Source of the DNA: Branchiostoma floridae
Lineage: Eukaryota > Chordata > Leptocardii > Amphioxiformes > Branchiostomatidae
DNA length: 62,000 nucleotides
Assembly (NCBI RefSeq): GCF_000003815.2
Contig: NC_049995.1
Coordinates: 10,483,409-10,545,408 of the forward strand
Direction of reading: 5' to 3'
Positions within the stretch are counted from its first letter, which is position 1. Every line of letters starts with the position of its first letter. Below are positions 24,650 through 35,954 of the stretch, piece after piece. Made by a program: the position numbers and the translations under genes. Below the pieces are notes generated by a model. It made no database searches. It saw only the letters and a program-made list of their open reading frames with translations, and had not been told where the DNA came from.

Positions 24650-25020
24650 GGTGGCTTGAGAATTAATTTTTTCGGCAATCTACAGAACCTGCTAGGCAAT
24701 ACTCTTGACTTCAATAGTTTATTCGAATCAGCCCGTATCCATCTACTATCAAGGGGTTCACCTTTCCTGTCGCATTCTACAAATTGCAGTATCTTACAGT
24801 TAACACAGTTATATATTGTACATACGAAACGTTTTGCAACTACCTTGTAACCTGACTTATATGTAAATAGCTGTGAACTGTTTGTTTTGATATTGTCATT
24901 TATTTCTTCTTGTCAATTATCTTTTTTTTGAGAGGTGATGTGAATATTAGCGTACTGCTAGAGTGTATTACCTCTCTATCCTGTTTTGTACTTTGATGTT
25001 GAATAAATAAATAAAATTAA
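24650..25020 (+). mobile_element. LINE 3' end (5'-truncated)
   Basis: A frame ending at 24850 closes with YIVHTKRFATTL, resembling the C-terminal end of reverse-transcriptase ORFs in CR1/L2-like LINEs. It is followed by an untranslated stretch with TGTACTTTGATGTTG and ends AATAAATAAATAAAATTAAA, a tail typical of non-LTR elements. Most of the element is missing. The clade is uncertain. Confidence 0.42.
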
Positions 25021-25098
25021 AAAACATCAACTGTTGTTACGCAGGATAAGGCTTGGGCTACAGCATCAAGAAAATAACGAAATCTATATAAATATTAT

Positions 25099-25332
25099 GG
25101 TGGCATCTCACTGCACGTGGGGCACCGATGTGGCACTGCGGCGTTCGAACGATTACTCAGCGAATTTCAGAAATAGAGATAGAACTTTCTTACGTTTTGT
25201 GAATTCTAAGTCATACCTTTTACGTGTTATGCAATATCTAAATTATAAAAAATTCTACAAAAAAAAAACAGTACCGCAGTGAACGAACCCCGCAGTGCCA
25301 CACCGGTGCCCCAAGTGCAGTGAGAGACCACC
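25099..25332. mobile_element. Palindromic MITE, GGTGGTATCTC family, copy 3
   Basis: The left end reads GGTGGCATCTCACTGCACGT and the right end GTGCAGTGAGAGACCACC. The interior has the family phrase TGCAATATCTAAATTATAAA. Confidence 0.85.
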
Positions 25333-25785
25333 TAATTTCTCCCATTTCTTGTTCTGTTTTTGTTGCAGCACTACATGTATAGATACCAGAGATTCAAGAT
25401 ACATATCATATGCATGAACGGGTTAGCTAATAAACCATGCAGGGCTAAATGCAGGTTCGTATTACCATTAAGAAAAAATGACAACGACAATTATCCAACT
25501 ATATCAATCATACAAAGATTAATTGCTGTTCATGGATGAAGTGGTTGATATATCGCCTGAAAACACAAAGATGAATTAGAAGACGAACGCCTCGAAATAT
25601 TTATTAATGGATGCCAATGGCGTAACGTAATGCTATAAGAAAATGATGGTATCATATAAGATTGAATAGCATACAATATCTTATATCAATATTGCAGCAT
25701 GTCCTATAGTGTCCATGGGGAACACATTCGTTGTACACTACCCACGTATTTCCTCTAATAACTTCCTAACAACGTCCCAAATATG

Positions 25786-26585
25786 AGGCCACTGCAAGTA
25801 CATTTTATGGATGACATCCGCGCGCTCATTAANNNNNNNNNNNNNNNNNNNNNNNNNNNNNNNNNNNNNNNNNNNNNNNNNNNNNNNNNNNNNNNNNNNN
25901 NNNNNNNNNNNNNNNNNNNNNNNNNNNNNNNNNNNNNNNNNNNNNNNNNNNNNNNNNNNNNNNNNNNNNNNNNNNNNNNNNNNNNNNNNNNNNNNNNNNN
26001 NNNNNNNNNNNNNNNNNNNNNNNNNNNNNNNNNNNNNNNNNNNNNNNNNNNNNNNNNNNNNNNNNNNNNNNNNNNNNNNNNNNNNNNNNNNNNNNNNNNN
26101 NNNNNNNNNNNNNNNNNNNNNNNNNNNNNNNNNNNNNNNNNNNNNNNNNNNNNNNNNNNNNNNNNNNNNNNNNNNNNNNNNNNNNNNNNNNNNNNNNNNN
26201 NNNNNNNNNNNNNNNNNNNNNNNNNNNNNNNNNNNNNNNNNNNNNNNNNNNNNNNNNNNNNNNNNNNNNNNNNNNNNNNNNNNNNNNNNNNNNNNNNNNN
26301 NNNNNNNNNNNNNNNNNNNNNNNNNNNNNNNNNNNNNNNNNNNNNNNNNNNNNNNNNNNNNNNNNNNNNNNNNNNNNNNNNNNNNNNNNNNNNNNNNNNN
26401 NNNNNNNNNAAAAAATAATTTGTCGCATTAAAGGGTAGGGAGGCGTCAGTCAGCTGATGGCTGCATGGTGATCTAGATGAAAATTTTGCAGCTCGTTCTT
26501 TTTTTGCACTTGTTTTTTTTTCGCGATCCCATCCTTTTTGCACTCTGTAGAGGATGTCATCCATAAAATTTACTTGCTGTGGCCT
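25786..26585. mobile_element. Palindromic MITE, TGGATGACATC family, copy 2 (interrupted by gap)
   Basis: The left end AGGCCACTGCAAGTACATTT then TATGGATGACATC and the right end GATGTCATCCATAAAATTTA then CTTGCTGTGGCCT form inverted repeats. The flanks CAAATATG (25778-25785) and AAAATATG (26586-26593) differ at one base, so an 8-bp target duplication is possible. The assembly gap lies inside. Confidence 0.75.
25833..26409. other. Assembly gap (577 N)
   Basis: Run of N inside a palindromic MITE. The long frames that cross it are artefacts. Confidence 0.99.
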
Positions 26586-26820
26586 AAAATATGTATTTGG
26601 GTCAGGGTCCCTCTCGTAATTAAATAGTGCTGCAGGTCGGCCCAATTCTGATAGAAAGCTCACTTCACAGCATGCTTTAACGGGAGAAAAAAATCGATGT
26701 GTCTTAAAATGGGCTAATAATTAAGGAGGTTCAACGTTCTAAGTGCGAATGCGCAGTGAGAAGCATTATGGGTAAAGTGTCAAAGCTGAAAAATTCTTCC
26801 AGATCCCATACCTGGTACAC

Positions 26821-27098
26821 GGTTGTATCTCACTGCAACTACGGCACCGGTGCAGCACTGCGGGGTTCGAAAGATAGTTAACGAATTTGAGAGATAAAGA
26901 ACGAATTTTCTTGCGTTTTGTGTATTTCGTTGTCTTTTAAGTCATATTTTTGCGTATTACACAATCTCCAATATCTAAATTATGAAAATTGGCAAAATTA
27001 ACACAACAGTTCCGCAGTGAAATAAAGTCAAAGTCAAAGTCAAAGTGAACGAACCCCGCAGTGCCGCACCGGTGCCCCAAGTGCAGTGAGATACCACC
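26821..27098. mobile_element. Palindromic MITE, GGTGGTATCTC family, copy 4
   Basis: The left arm reads GTATCTCACTGCAACTACGG then CACCGGTGCAGCACTG. The right end reads AAGTGCAGTGAGATACCACC. A short (AAAGTC)n run near 27027-27045 has expanded inside the right arm. Confidence 0.85.
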
Positions 27099-27821
27099 TT
27101 TACTGAACAAGTGATTACCCATACTAAACTGAACACTGCTCCTAACATGCATCTTACACTGTAATGATATAACTCTAAATATTATGCTAAGCCTAGTATT
27201 TCGTATGGCAACTTGATAATTAGTACTGTCTATAATTCTTTTAGAAAGACGAACGTTCTTCAATATTCTGGTACAGAAATCGTGTAAATGTTTTTAAAGC
27301 TTTTGTGACGGGATGCTATTACAGTTGGCGCAACGCAGCCAATTTACTGATCCAATGCCATACAATAAAATGAAAGATGTCAAACTTGTCAACTTGTTAT
27401 AAACGTGTTGAAATTTTCTTGACAATGTCTAGACCAAACGTAATGCATGTCTAGATTCTGTTGTTAATCTACAAAACAATGTTAAGACGTGTTTTAACAT
27501 ACATTGCATTACTCATGATTAGTTTCACTGCACTGTAACGTTACTTAACATGAAATGACCTTTCTTACTCTACCCATGTGTAAAATGAAGTGCTTTGAGG
27601 CATTAACATCTTTATTTTGTGCATTTATTCAATCTGAAATCACGTGTCAGCGAAATGCTGTTCTTACTGGGAAGTTGACGTTCTAATTCTGCCCAGCAAT
27701 GTTATCAACTAGCTATATATAGTTCCTTTCCAAGAAAGTACACGATTATCCAATCCTGTTGACGAAAAGATATAGGTTTTACCATATCTTTTCTGAGGTG
27801 GTAAGCGTAATGGGTTGCCAC

Positions 27822-28255
27822 TAGGGCTGGGTACCGGTACAGAAAATTCAGGTCCAGGTACGGTTCATGTCCAGAGGATCAGGTCCAGGTCCGGACCTGA
27901 ATCTGGACCTGATACAGTATGACTCATACCAATGACCCATTTCAATACAAAGAAATCTGTTTGGCGGAGTATTAGACTTACACTGGCGTTTTAAAATTTT
28001 ACAACGCTAACTGCACTTGTACGATTGGCTGTAAAACTTGGTAGAAATTACTATAAACTCTACTTCCTTCACTCTCCTTCACTCTTCTTCCACCTGCAAG
28101 CGTCAAAACGTGTGAATGCGTGATGAAATAATCTGTTAATTTTCTAATCGGTCCAACATCCGGTCCACCTAATTTTTTCAGGTCCGGTTTTTCTGGACCG
28201 GTCCAATAAGAAAAACCGGTTTTGTACCGGTACGCTGTACCGATACCCAGCCCTA
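27822..28255. mobile_element. hAT-type MITE, 434 bp, intact
   Basis: The ends are inverted repeats: TAGGGCTGGGTACCGGTACA on the left and the inverse ending TACCGATACCCAGCCCTA on the right. A perfect 8-bp target duplication GTTGCCAC lies at 27814-27821 and 28256-28263. The interior repeats GGTCCAG and GGACCTG in opposed orientation. No transposase frame is present. Confidence 0.9.
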
Positions 28256-28327
28256 GTTGCCACGGACTATGTATAGAGCACGACATTGGAAGGCGGAGTC
28301 TATCCCCCTTCTTCCACCGCCCTTTGC

Positions 28328-28484
28328 TGAAGTCAGGTACTCATTTTCACACCTGAGTGGAATGAGGAAAGTGATATCATGTAAAGTGCATTTCCTATGA
28401 ACACGAAGACTAGCCAGACGAGACTAGTAATTGTACCCAAGACATCTTGATGACGAACCCTTTGGCCTAGCCACTCAGCCATAA
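28328..28484 (-). repeat. tRNA-derived SINE (minus orientation)
   Basis: On the minus strand the tRNA-like head GGCTGAGTGGCTAGGCCAAA then GGGTTCG is followed by the family body GCACTTTACATGATATCACT, TTCCTCATTCCACTCAGGTG and TGAAAATGAGTACCTGACTT. Confidence 0.65.
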
Positions 28485-28879
28485 GACGTTAAAACTACTT
28501 GCTACTTTACTTCTTAAAATTTGCTTTCAAAAGTTTTTTTAGAGTGGTACCTAATACGAGTAATGGACTACTGAGTCTTGTAATACACAGGGAGGTGATT
28601 TCTGTCGGTGCTGTTAGTTCACACCGAGGGACATTACGGAGAATAATTGTGCATCATGTAATAGACGTGGCGCCAAATATACTCCAGAGATATCATCATA
28701 TCAATCTCTCACTTAGAACAAATGTGGCGGGCTGCAATCCTTCAAGTGCGTTTGGTTCATTAGGCACTCACAGAGCATGGCGACGTGCGTACAAATGGAT
28801 ATACTAATTGTCAGAGAAAGTAGTGATGTAGTATTGCCATGAGCATTATTTTTTATTCGTGGGCTAGTTTCTGTTTCAA

Positions 28880-29215
28880 TATCAAGCTATTTGCCGTGCA
28901 AAGAAGAGAGGTATGTCAGTCCAACTTTTTATTATTACCTTAGCTAAGTATATGAATTTGTGGCGCTTGCATGCTTGTGTAAGAGCAGCATAACTCAAGA
29001 ATGTGTGGATGGATTGTTTTGATATTTAGTATTTGCTAGAGTATCGAATTCTTGCTTTTAGTATGTGGGTATGCATTGATACGGTCTTGAGATGATTAGA
29101 TTTGTGTAGCCCCTAACGGCTTGTTGCGATACTGCAGCGTAGTTTTGATACCTCTTGTCCTGGATATGCTATGGGTGCGCTTTTCTTGGTGATGCAATTT
29201 CAATATAGTATTCTT
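28880..29215 (+). repeat. Dispersed repeat with CCCCTAACGGCTT motif (copy 2)
   Basis: Carries AGCATAACTCAAGAATGTGT, GATGGATTGTTTTGATATTT, GCCCCTAACGGCTTGTTGCG and ATACTGCAGCG in the same order as the copy at 12556-12900. Diverged. Confidence 0.5.
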
Positions 29216-29689
29216 CCAAACTAGTTTCTCTGGAGTGTCTCATATATCCACAGATATTAGGATACGTGTGGGCCTTACCAGGATGTGAAATTTGAAAAGT
29301 CTAAGATGATTCGTAATCTTAAAGAACGAGTAAATGATTGCAGCCTGAAAATAGCGTAGTGCCATCAATTTCTTAGACAATTTGTCAGCGAAATGATGGC
29401 TGTCTACGGTCAGTGTGAACTAATGGCCGTCTCGCTGTGTATTCGTGCATAGCGTGTGTGGTCTTCAGTCAGTTTGCAATGAGAACATTAGGCTGGTTAA
29501 AGTACAAAGTAGAGTCAAATAAAACATTGGTACGTGGCCCTAACCACAGTAAAATGATAAGAAGAATAAAACTGACGTGGTTCTCCCACGTGTCACGGAC
29601 GTGGTGACTAGCTTTACTATAAACAAAGAAACGTCTAGGGAAAAAGAAATAGTGGCAGCTATAGGCAGTGGAATATGTGGTGGGATAAT

Positions 29690-29842
29690 ATATATCGAGT
29701 ATTTTCTGCCACCAGTGGGCCCAGCAGAGTAGTGATCAGGAGTGGCGCCTCTGCCCACAGAGGAGCCAAAGGCCAAAGCCACCAGACAAGCACAAACCAA
29801 CTGTGTCACCTGTACCGAGATGAACCCGTTACCCCCGTACAC
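29690..29842 (-). other. Candidate nested exon (weak)
   Basis: A GC-rich minus-strand frame encodes a hydrophobic stretch TQLVCACLVALAFGSSVG followed by RGATPDHYSAGPTGGRK. The codon choice looks more gene-like than most of the intron, but there is no ATG start and I cannot place confident donor and acceptor sites. It could be the remnant of a retroposed sequence or chance. Confidence 0.15.
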
Positions 29843-31540
29843 GAGTGCTAGACTTATTGATGTTTGTCACATAGATGAAGAGGAAGAGAACGGATAGGCA
29901 TGGCACTGAGTTCCTAGGAAAGATTCACGTAGTTTCAATATGTATTGTGGTGCGCCCAACCGTCGAATATTCAAACTAATGGGAAGGTGAGATGAGAAGA
30001 TTTAGCGGTTTATCATAAAGAACCAGTATATGGCTAACAATATCCACCTCTTTGAATCAAGTGTACAAATGATGAATCTTGATTAACAGCCAAGCCATGT
30101 ACTACGATGGTAGATTCCGCACTTTACCTTTCTTTATCAGATTTACGTGTGTAGATGCCTCTCGTAAAATGACATCTCTATTGGTATGAAGGGGGCGTAA
30201 GTGCATGCCCCAGAGATTTGCCTCCATCACTCCACCTGTCCACCGAACGTGATTCATTGGAGAACCTGAAGGCAGTTCTAACTCTCCTGCTGCAGCTCGG
30301 CCCTTTCAATTAGAAACGCGAGGAACCCCGTAAGCCAGCAAATCTACTAGCGGATAACTGAGTCAATAAAATCTACATGGCATAATACTGGGTATTCCTA
30401 TATATGACCTGGAAATAGGGTAAGGAAAGGAATATCCTTTTAACCTGGCATATCTCGCTAGATTATATCATGTCGGAAACATGGATAAGGGAGTAAATGC
30501 AGAGGTGAATTCATGACCATTTACTAAAGCTATCCAGCAGATTCCATCAACTGATAGTCCTCAAGCAGAGCTTTGTCTATGGCGGTTTTTGATGTGTTTT
30601 TATGCGTTTTTGCCATTCCAAAATAGACGCCCGAAAAACGCATAAAATACATTACTTTTCCATTGTTTTCTTTCTTCTCCCCAACCTTAACACTGTACGG
30701 AATCATGTCTCTGATTACACTGTAAATCATTCATAAAGCATTCGTATACTTTTATTAACAAATGCGGCTTTACGCACGCTTTAGGGCGTGCTTATACATT
30801 ACAGTCTCTGACGTGCAAGAGCTGTTACAAAAATATTTTGTGTCATGTCATTCCAAAACTTTCAGAATAACACGATAGTAGCGAATGCACTATATCACAT
30901 ATCGCATTTTCGGGATAATCGTTCGAATCAGTAACGTTACATACACGGTCACCAGACTACACATGATACGAGTAGGAAGAAAGAAGTGCAACCAAGCACG
31001 AAAGTTAGAAGATGAAACACATCCAGATGTTAATGTAAGTACATGTGGGAAAATGTAATCTAGCATTCTCTAATGGATCCTGTACTCTGAATACCATTAC
31101 CTTGATTATAACCAAGTACATGTCAAAACATTGAGCAGGCTACTTCTTCAACGTCACACTGCAATCTCCCAGTGTAATTACATATCTTTCCCGAGCAGTG
31201 CTTCAATGCAGAGATATCCCTTTCGTTGGAATCTCGGATCCGAGGTGTCACGATTTCTTGTTATGTGTTGGTTGAAGAGGAGACTGACCGCAAAGTTCTG
31301 TCGGAAGCTCGTTCGTCACTGCGAAGGTATGTCTCAGTGCGGATTCATGGGGATAACACAATGCCATTTGCAATTTTAGGTCAGTCAGGGTTATATAACG
31401 AATGTTCTGAAGTATCCCCTTTTCTATAGTTCTGTTCGTGTACTGACTACATGCAGAATATTGGTGGGGAAGATACGGTGTGCATGTGATAAAAGGGTCA
31501 CAACCTTTGCTTGTAGAGCGCTGTTCATGTGGCTTGTCCA
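29843..31540. other. No gene recognised
   Basis: Intronic DNA with short frames only. Near 30585-30655 there are opposed GTTTTTATGCGTTTTT / AAAACGCATAAAA words forming a small imperfect hairpin. Confidence 0.4.
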
Positions 31541-31544
31541 GTAC

Positions 31545-31625
31545 AGTGTTTTCTCAATGTGCCTATAGAACCAAGAATCCGCGAGTTCGAATCCCGGATG
31601 TGTCACTCACTGATCATGGACCCTA
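31545..31625 (+). repeat. SINE head fragment
   Basis: A B-box-like GAGTTCGAATCCCGGATG near 31582 preceded by tRNA-like sequence. The normal SINE body does not follow. Confidence 0.35.
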
Positions 31626-31699
31626 CTATTGGCTATTGGTTATTGGGTGGGCCGACTCTTTTCAGTCAGGGGCTGAATTTCGAGGAGCTTACAATGGGC

Positions 31700-31838
31700 G
31701 GAGGCTAAATCGCAAGGGTCTGGAGCAAGCTACCATTCGGCGCCACTCAGGTGACCTCAATACGACTGTCGCAAGTGTCTGGATGGAGCGAGCTGCCATT
31801 CGGCGCCACTCAGGAGACCTCAATACGACAGAAATTGC
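31700..31838 (+). repeat. Two-copy 63-bp tandem duplication
   Basis: CCATTCGGCGCCACTCAGG at 31733 recurs at 31796, each followed by GACCTCAATACGAC and preceded by GGAGC-AAGCT/GAGCT. The copies are about 90% alike by eye. Confidence 0.8.
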
Positions 31839-31869
31839 CCCAGGTGCGGCCAAAGTACCGTAGGTTTTG

Positions 31870-32085
31870 AACCACTCACACCGCACCATCGCAAGTGTGG
31901 CGGGTTCTTTAACATGGCGGGTTCTTTAACCTGGGGTACGGCTCTCCCCAGACACGGGACTTCCATGAAACGTCCTATCCAAGGGACGGCCCCACCCGAA
32001 GCTAGGTACTCATTTTCACCTGAGTAAAGTGAGTAAAGTCGTGTAAAGTACCTTTCCCTCTCGGTCACGGGCCGAACACACTGCT
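31870..32085 (-). repeat. tRNA-derived SINE lacking its B box (minus orientation)
   Basis: Carries, in inverse, the SINE tail (CCGCACCATCGCAAGTGTGG, GGTTCTTTAAC), the body (CCAGACACGGGACTTCCATG) and the head phrase CTCTCGGTCACGGGCCGAA. The stretch that should hold the B box and GTGCCCTTGGG is deleted between GTACCTTTCC and CTCTCGGTC. Confidence 0.65.
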
Positions 32086-32206
32086 GCTGCGATACCGGTC
32101 CAACAATTACTAGAAAAGGTTACAGTCTTTATGACGTGACGGTAGTTGACTGTTTTTCAATGTATTTGTGAGAAATGCTGGGGGAATATCATCGGAACAG
32201 TACTGT

Positions 32207-32714
32207 AAAAAAAATACCTCGATATAACAAATTTTAGCTATCGCCGAGCCATGACTAAACTAAGGATCAGCGATCAGCCTCTACAAATTGAAGCCGGTAG
32301 ATACACCCGCACTCCTCCAAATGATAGATTATGTATGTTTTGTGATAAGAACTATAGGTATATAGAAGATGAAGCGCACTTTCTTCTAGAATGCTCACTG
32401 TATAAAGATATACGCAATACCCTTGTTAATAGTACTACGCTTGCAAAACAGAAATATGCACAACTAACAAAAGAAGACTTTTTCAAATATATAATGACAT
32501 CAGTTAACTATGATTTGATAGAAGAACTCTGTAAGTTCGTCTTCACATGTTTTAAGAAGAGGGAGGAAGCATGTAGAAATATATTCGTTAGTAGAACATA
32601 GAATAGCTTACTTATCAGACTCTTTGTATGCGACTTACTGCATTTAGCCCTAGGAGGGCATGAATATGCAATAAACTTCATTGTCATTGTCATTGTCATT
32701 GTCATTGTCATTGT
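32207..32714 (+). mobile_element. LINE 3' end with C-terminal ORF2 fragment
   Basis: An open stretch ending at 32601 encodes the C-terminus of a non-LTR retrotransposon reverse transcriptase. It has the motif LRISDQPLQIEAGRY, then a CX2CX11HX4C zinc-knuckle-like motif (LCMFCDKNYRYIEDEAHFLL then EC), then a basic end FKKREEACRN. The 3' UTR has GGGCATGAATATGCAATAAA followed by an (ATTGTC)n tail to 32714. The catalytic domain is missing (5' truncation). It resembles CR1/L2-type elements; the exact clade is not settled. The 3' end is shared with 40073-40505. Confidence 0.8.
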
Positions 32715-32984
32715 AAATACTGTGCATAGTGTCAGTCTTCCCTGTCACGACCAGTGGAAGAGTAGCTCTTCGGTGAGCTATAACTTCTTTGAGTAACGTT
32801 ACATGAGAAAGGTGACGTAAAGTGAAAAAGCATGTTGTTTTTTCTCAAGGCAATTTCTGTGAAGCTTTTAGATACAACAACGACGCCGCAACTTTGTCAG
32901 ATACCAAAACGTGTTGAAACTGCCTTTAGACAGCTTTACCTAGTTTGAGATAGCGATCAGCTGCAGAAATCTTTGCTGATTTTC

Positions 32985-34262
32985 TGTAGGTCGTGACTTG
33001 AATTTTCTTTCTGTAATGATGTCTTTATTGCGTTCCTACTGGTACGTCGCTTGTTTATGATTTAAAAAAAGCTATAACTTTTCAACAAGGGAGAGCGGTT
33101 GTCAGCTTATCGTTGTGGGCGGTTGAGATCTACAATACATCGGGTGAATACTCTGCTGCTTTCTAATATACAGTAGGTCGTGACTTTAGCCAACTCCTTT
33201 TGATTACGTCTGATAGATTTTCAAAAGCACCCCATACCTGCTTTGATAAATCCTGCTATGATAAATCTAAAGAGACAGAAGGGGACTAATACGTATTGAT
33301 CGAGTTTGCCGCTGCTTTCCATAAGGTTATGACCTAAAACCAACTGATAATGATGTCTTTGAGATGTCTACCAGATGTTGCAAAGAAGCTTATGCCTGCT
33401 ACGAAAAGGCACAAATGCTACGATGGATAGTACACGTACACTAATACGTATCGAGTGAAACCACTGCTGTTGCCCAGTATATATTAGGTCTTGACATAAA
33501 TAAACTTCTCCTAATGATGTATTCATTGACTCACAGATGTTGCAAAGAAGACTTATGCCTACGCCATAGGAAACATGATTGCCATCTTGTTATGGTGGGC
33601 AGTAGACGCTTCATACGTGTCGAATAAAATCACTGTTGCTTTCCAGTAGTTTGTGACTTAAACCAACTACTAATGATGTCTTTAAGGTACCTACTAGATG
33701 TTGAAAGAACCTCATAAATAATACGATAAGGCAAATCTCTTGCCATTTTACTATGGTGGACAGTAGAGACCACATATGTATTAAATGAAATCAGTGCTGC
33801 TTTTCAGTAGGTCGTGACTTTATACAACTTCTTAAATCTTAAGGATGCCTTTAAGATACATATTAGATGTTGCAAAGATGGTTTTACCTGCTATGATAAG
33901 GCAAAACGCTTGCCATCTAGTTATGATGGACAGTAAAAGATTGATAAGTATCGAGCAAAATCGCTGCTGCTTAGCTCTTGACTTATGTCAACTTCTTCTA
34001 ATGATGACTTTAATGATAGCTGCTCGATGTTGAAAAGAAACAATACCTACTATAATAAGGCAAAATATCTTGTTACGATTGGTAGTACATGACATATACG
34101 TATCAAGTGAAACCTATACCTTTCAGTAGGTCGTGACATGAATCAACTCTTTCTATTATTAAATCAAATGATGTTTTCATTGCCTGAAAGATGTTAGAAA
34201 GAAGACGTACACCTTAAACGTGATAAGAAAACTCGATTTCCATCTTGTTATGATGGGAAGCA
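32985..34262 (+). repeat. Degenerate satellite, ~8 units of ~162 bp
   Basis: The phrase CAGTAGGTCGTGACTT and variants recurs near 32986, 33173, 33321, 33484, 33646, 33808, 33971 and 34125. Each unit then has CAACTNCTAATGATGTCTTT, AGATGTTGCAAAGAA, CTATGATAAGGCAAA, TTGCCATCTTGTTATGATGG and CGTATCGAGTGAAA. The spacing is steady at 148-187 bp. No coding frame runs through it. Confidence 0.85.
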
Positions 34263-34591
34263 GCCTGGCAGGTTGATGATTCATGGCGTTAAAAAGACTT
34301 GTGTGTGGTAAGAATTCAACAGAGGCCATCACAAGTCACAAAGGTCAACATGTGTTATGAGCTCCATGTTAGCGATAAGGCACAATTTTCCCGGTGGAAA
34401 TAGGACATTTCAACCATTACCGTGTAGGTAATGGGTTTCTCTTAGGTACTAGATTGCAGATATATGTGTTATCTTCGTGTTTACACGATGTAGAGATCGT
34501 ATTTAGGCCAGGAGACAACCCAAATAATCGATACTACGCCTACTGTCTCGGACGACCTCAGATTTTCATGGTAACCAAGAAGTATTGAGAA

Positions 34592-34765
34592 ACGTGGAAT
34601 TGCGGAGTGGCTATAGGCTAGCGGGGGCGATATCCAGGGGTCGCGGGTTCGATCCCAGGAGTTACTGGCTAAGTGTTTAGTCCTTGGAAAAGCCTAGGCA
34701 CTCACTTTCCTCACGCCACCCTGGTGTTAAAATTTGTACCTGACTTCGGCAGGGGGGAGGGGGGG
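34592..34765 (+). repeat. tRNA-derived SINE
   Basis: Head TTGCGGAGTGGCTATAGGCT, B box GGTTCGATCCC (34646-34656), then AGGCACTCACTTTCCTCACG and TACCTGACTTCGGC. It ends at a G-run. Confidence 0.72.
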
Positions 34766-34847
34766 TGTAAAAAAAGACCGTGGAAAGAGAGAGCTATACA
34801 CTCCAAGAAAAGTTTCGGCTCCAACTGTTTTTGACGTTTTCTAAGCG

Positions 34848-34920
34848 TTTTTATCGGGCTTTCTATTTTTTACCGTTCTGTTGATGTCTCGTAGCCATGA
34901 ATTGGAAAGCCCGATAAAAA
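34848..34920. repeat. Perfect 16-bp inverted repeat
   Basis: TTTTTATCGGGCTTTC (34848-34863) and its exact inverse (34905-34920) are separated by 41 bases. It is possibly the core of a small palindromic element. Confidence 0.85.
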
Positions 34921-35298
34921 TGCCAGAAAACAGCCGGATTCCAACCTCTTGCTTGGAGAGTAAGAGCGTTGAGCTTCGTCTTGCACAGCCGTGCCCTAAA
35001 CACAATGAATGAAAACACACTTCCCTTATGGCCTCAATAAATAAATAAATGGAACTACCTTGACCTGTGTCATTTTTTACCAAGACATATTTGCTTGGGA
35101 GTTGGGAGTATTACTTTTCTTCACATAGCCATGACTTTGCTAATTGACGAATGGGCTGGTAAGTCCTATCAGTCTTGCAATTGCCTACAGATATTGGCTC
35201 TTGGCCTTAAGAAAATCAATAAGCAATGGAGACTCCGGTTATATGGAATCTTATAATTGCTGGGTATTTTGTCACAGTGTATCTCCTCGTTAATTGAT

Positions 35299-35762
35299 TT
35301 TTTGCCTTGCCGCCAGGCAAGGCTTTACGCCAGCTTTCTTCCATGGACCCATGGACCTTTTAACCCAGCCCTTCCAAAGCCCCTTCCAAAGGCCCTTCTT
35401 TCCTTGCCGAGTTTCATGGCTTAGTTAGACAATCGTACATTCCAGGCGAGTATTAAAACGCTCTTCTAGATGCATGTTACTGTATGTGGTCCAGCGTAAT
35501 AAATCTACGCTTTAACTCACCATGTTTATATAAATATATATCACAAATTGCATCAGAAGGAACTTAGTTTGTAATAAAAAATAATGCATATTCATTGTGG
35601 GTCAAAAAGTTTTACAAAACCTGTTTAATGTGCCAATAATTCATCTGACATAAATTATGATAATGAGGGGGGAGGGGGGCGACATGTGGAACTCGGGATT
35701 TTTAAGCGTAGAATCTAGTCTAACTTACCAAAATAACATAAAATACGCGGCAAGGCACAGCT
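35299..35762. repeat. Candidate MITE with GCCTTGCCGC ends
   Basis: The left TTGCCTTGCCGCC is matched in inverse by CGCGGCAAGGCAC near 35747. The left end also forms a local hairpin GCCTTGCCGCCAGGCAAGGC. Other arms are decayed. Confidence 0.35.
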
Positions 35763-35954
35763 TTTTAAAAAAGATTTCTTGTTTAGATTGCGACTCATTG
35801 TACAACCTGTAACCTGACTTAGGTAGAGATGAAGCAGAAAAGGAATACGGCAACTTGATACAACGTATAAACCTCAATCCTGATATCAAGCAATGCAAAT
35901 CCTAATGATTTGTACCTTGTACCATTGTTGTCTAATAAAGCATTTATATGTTAC

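Noticed and set aside
25755-26663. Long open frames across runs of N (also at 50042-50893)
   Set aside because: They are open only because N codons are not stops.
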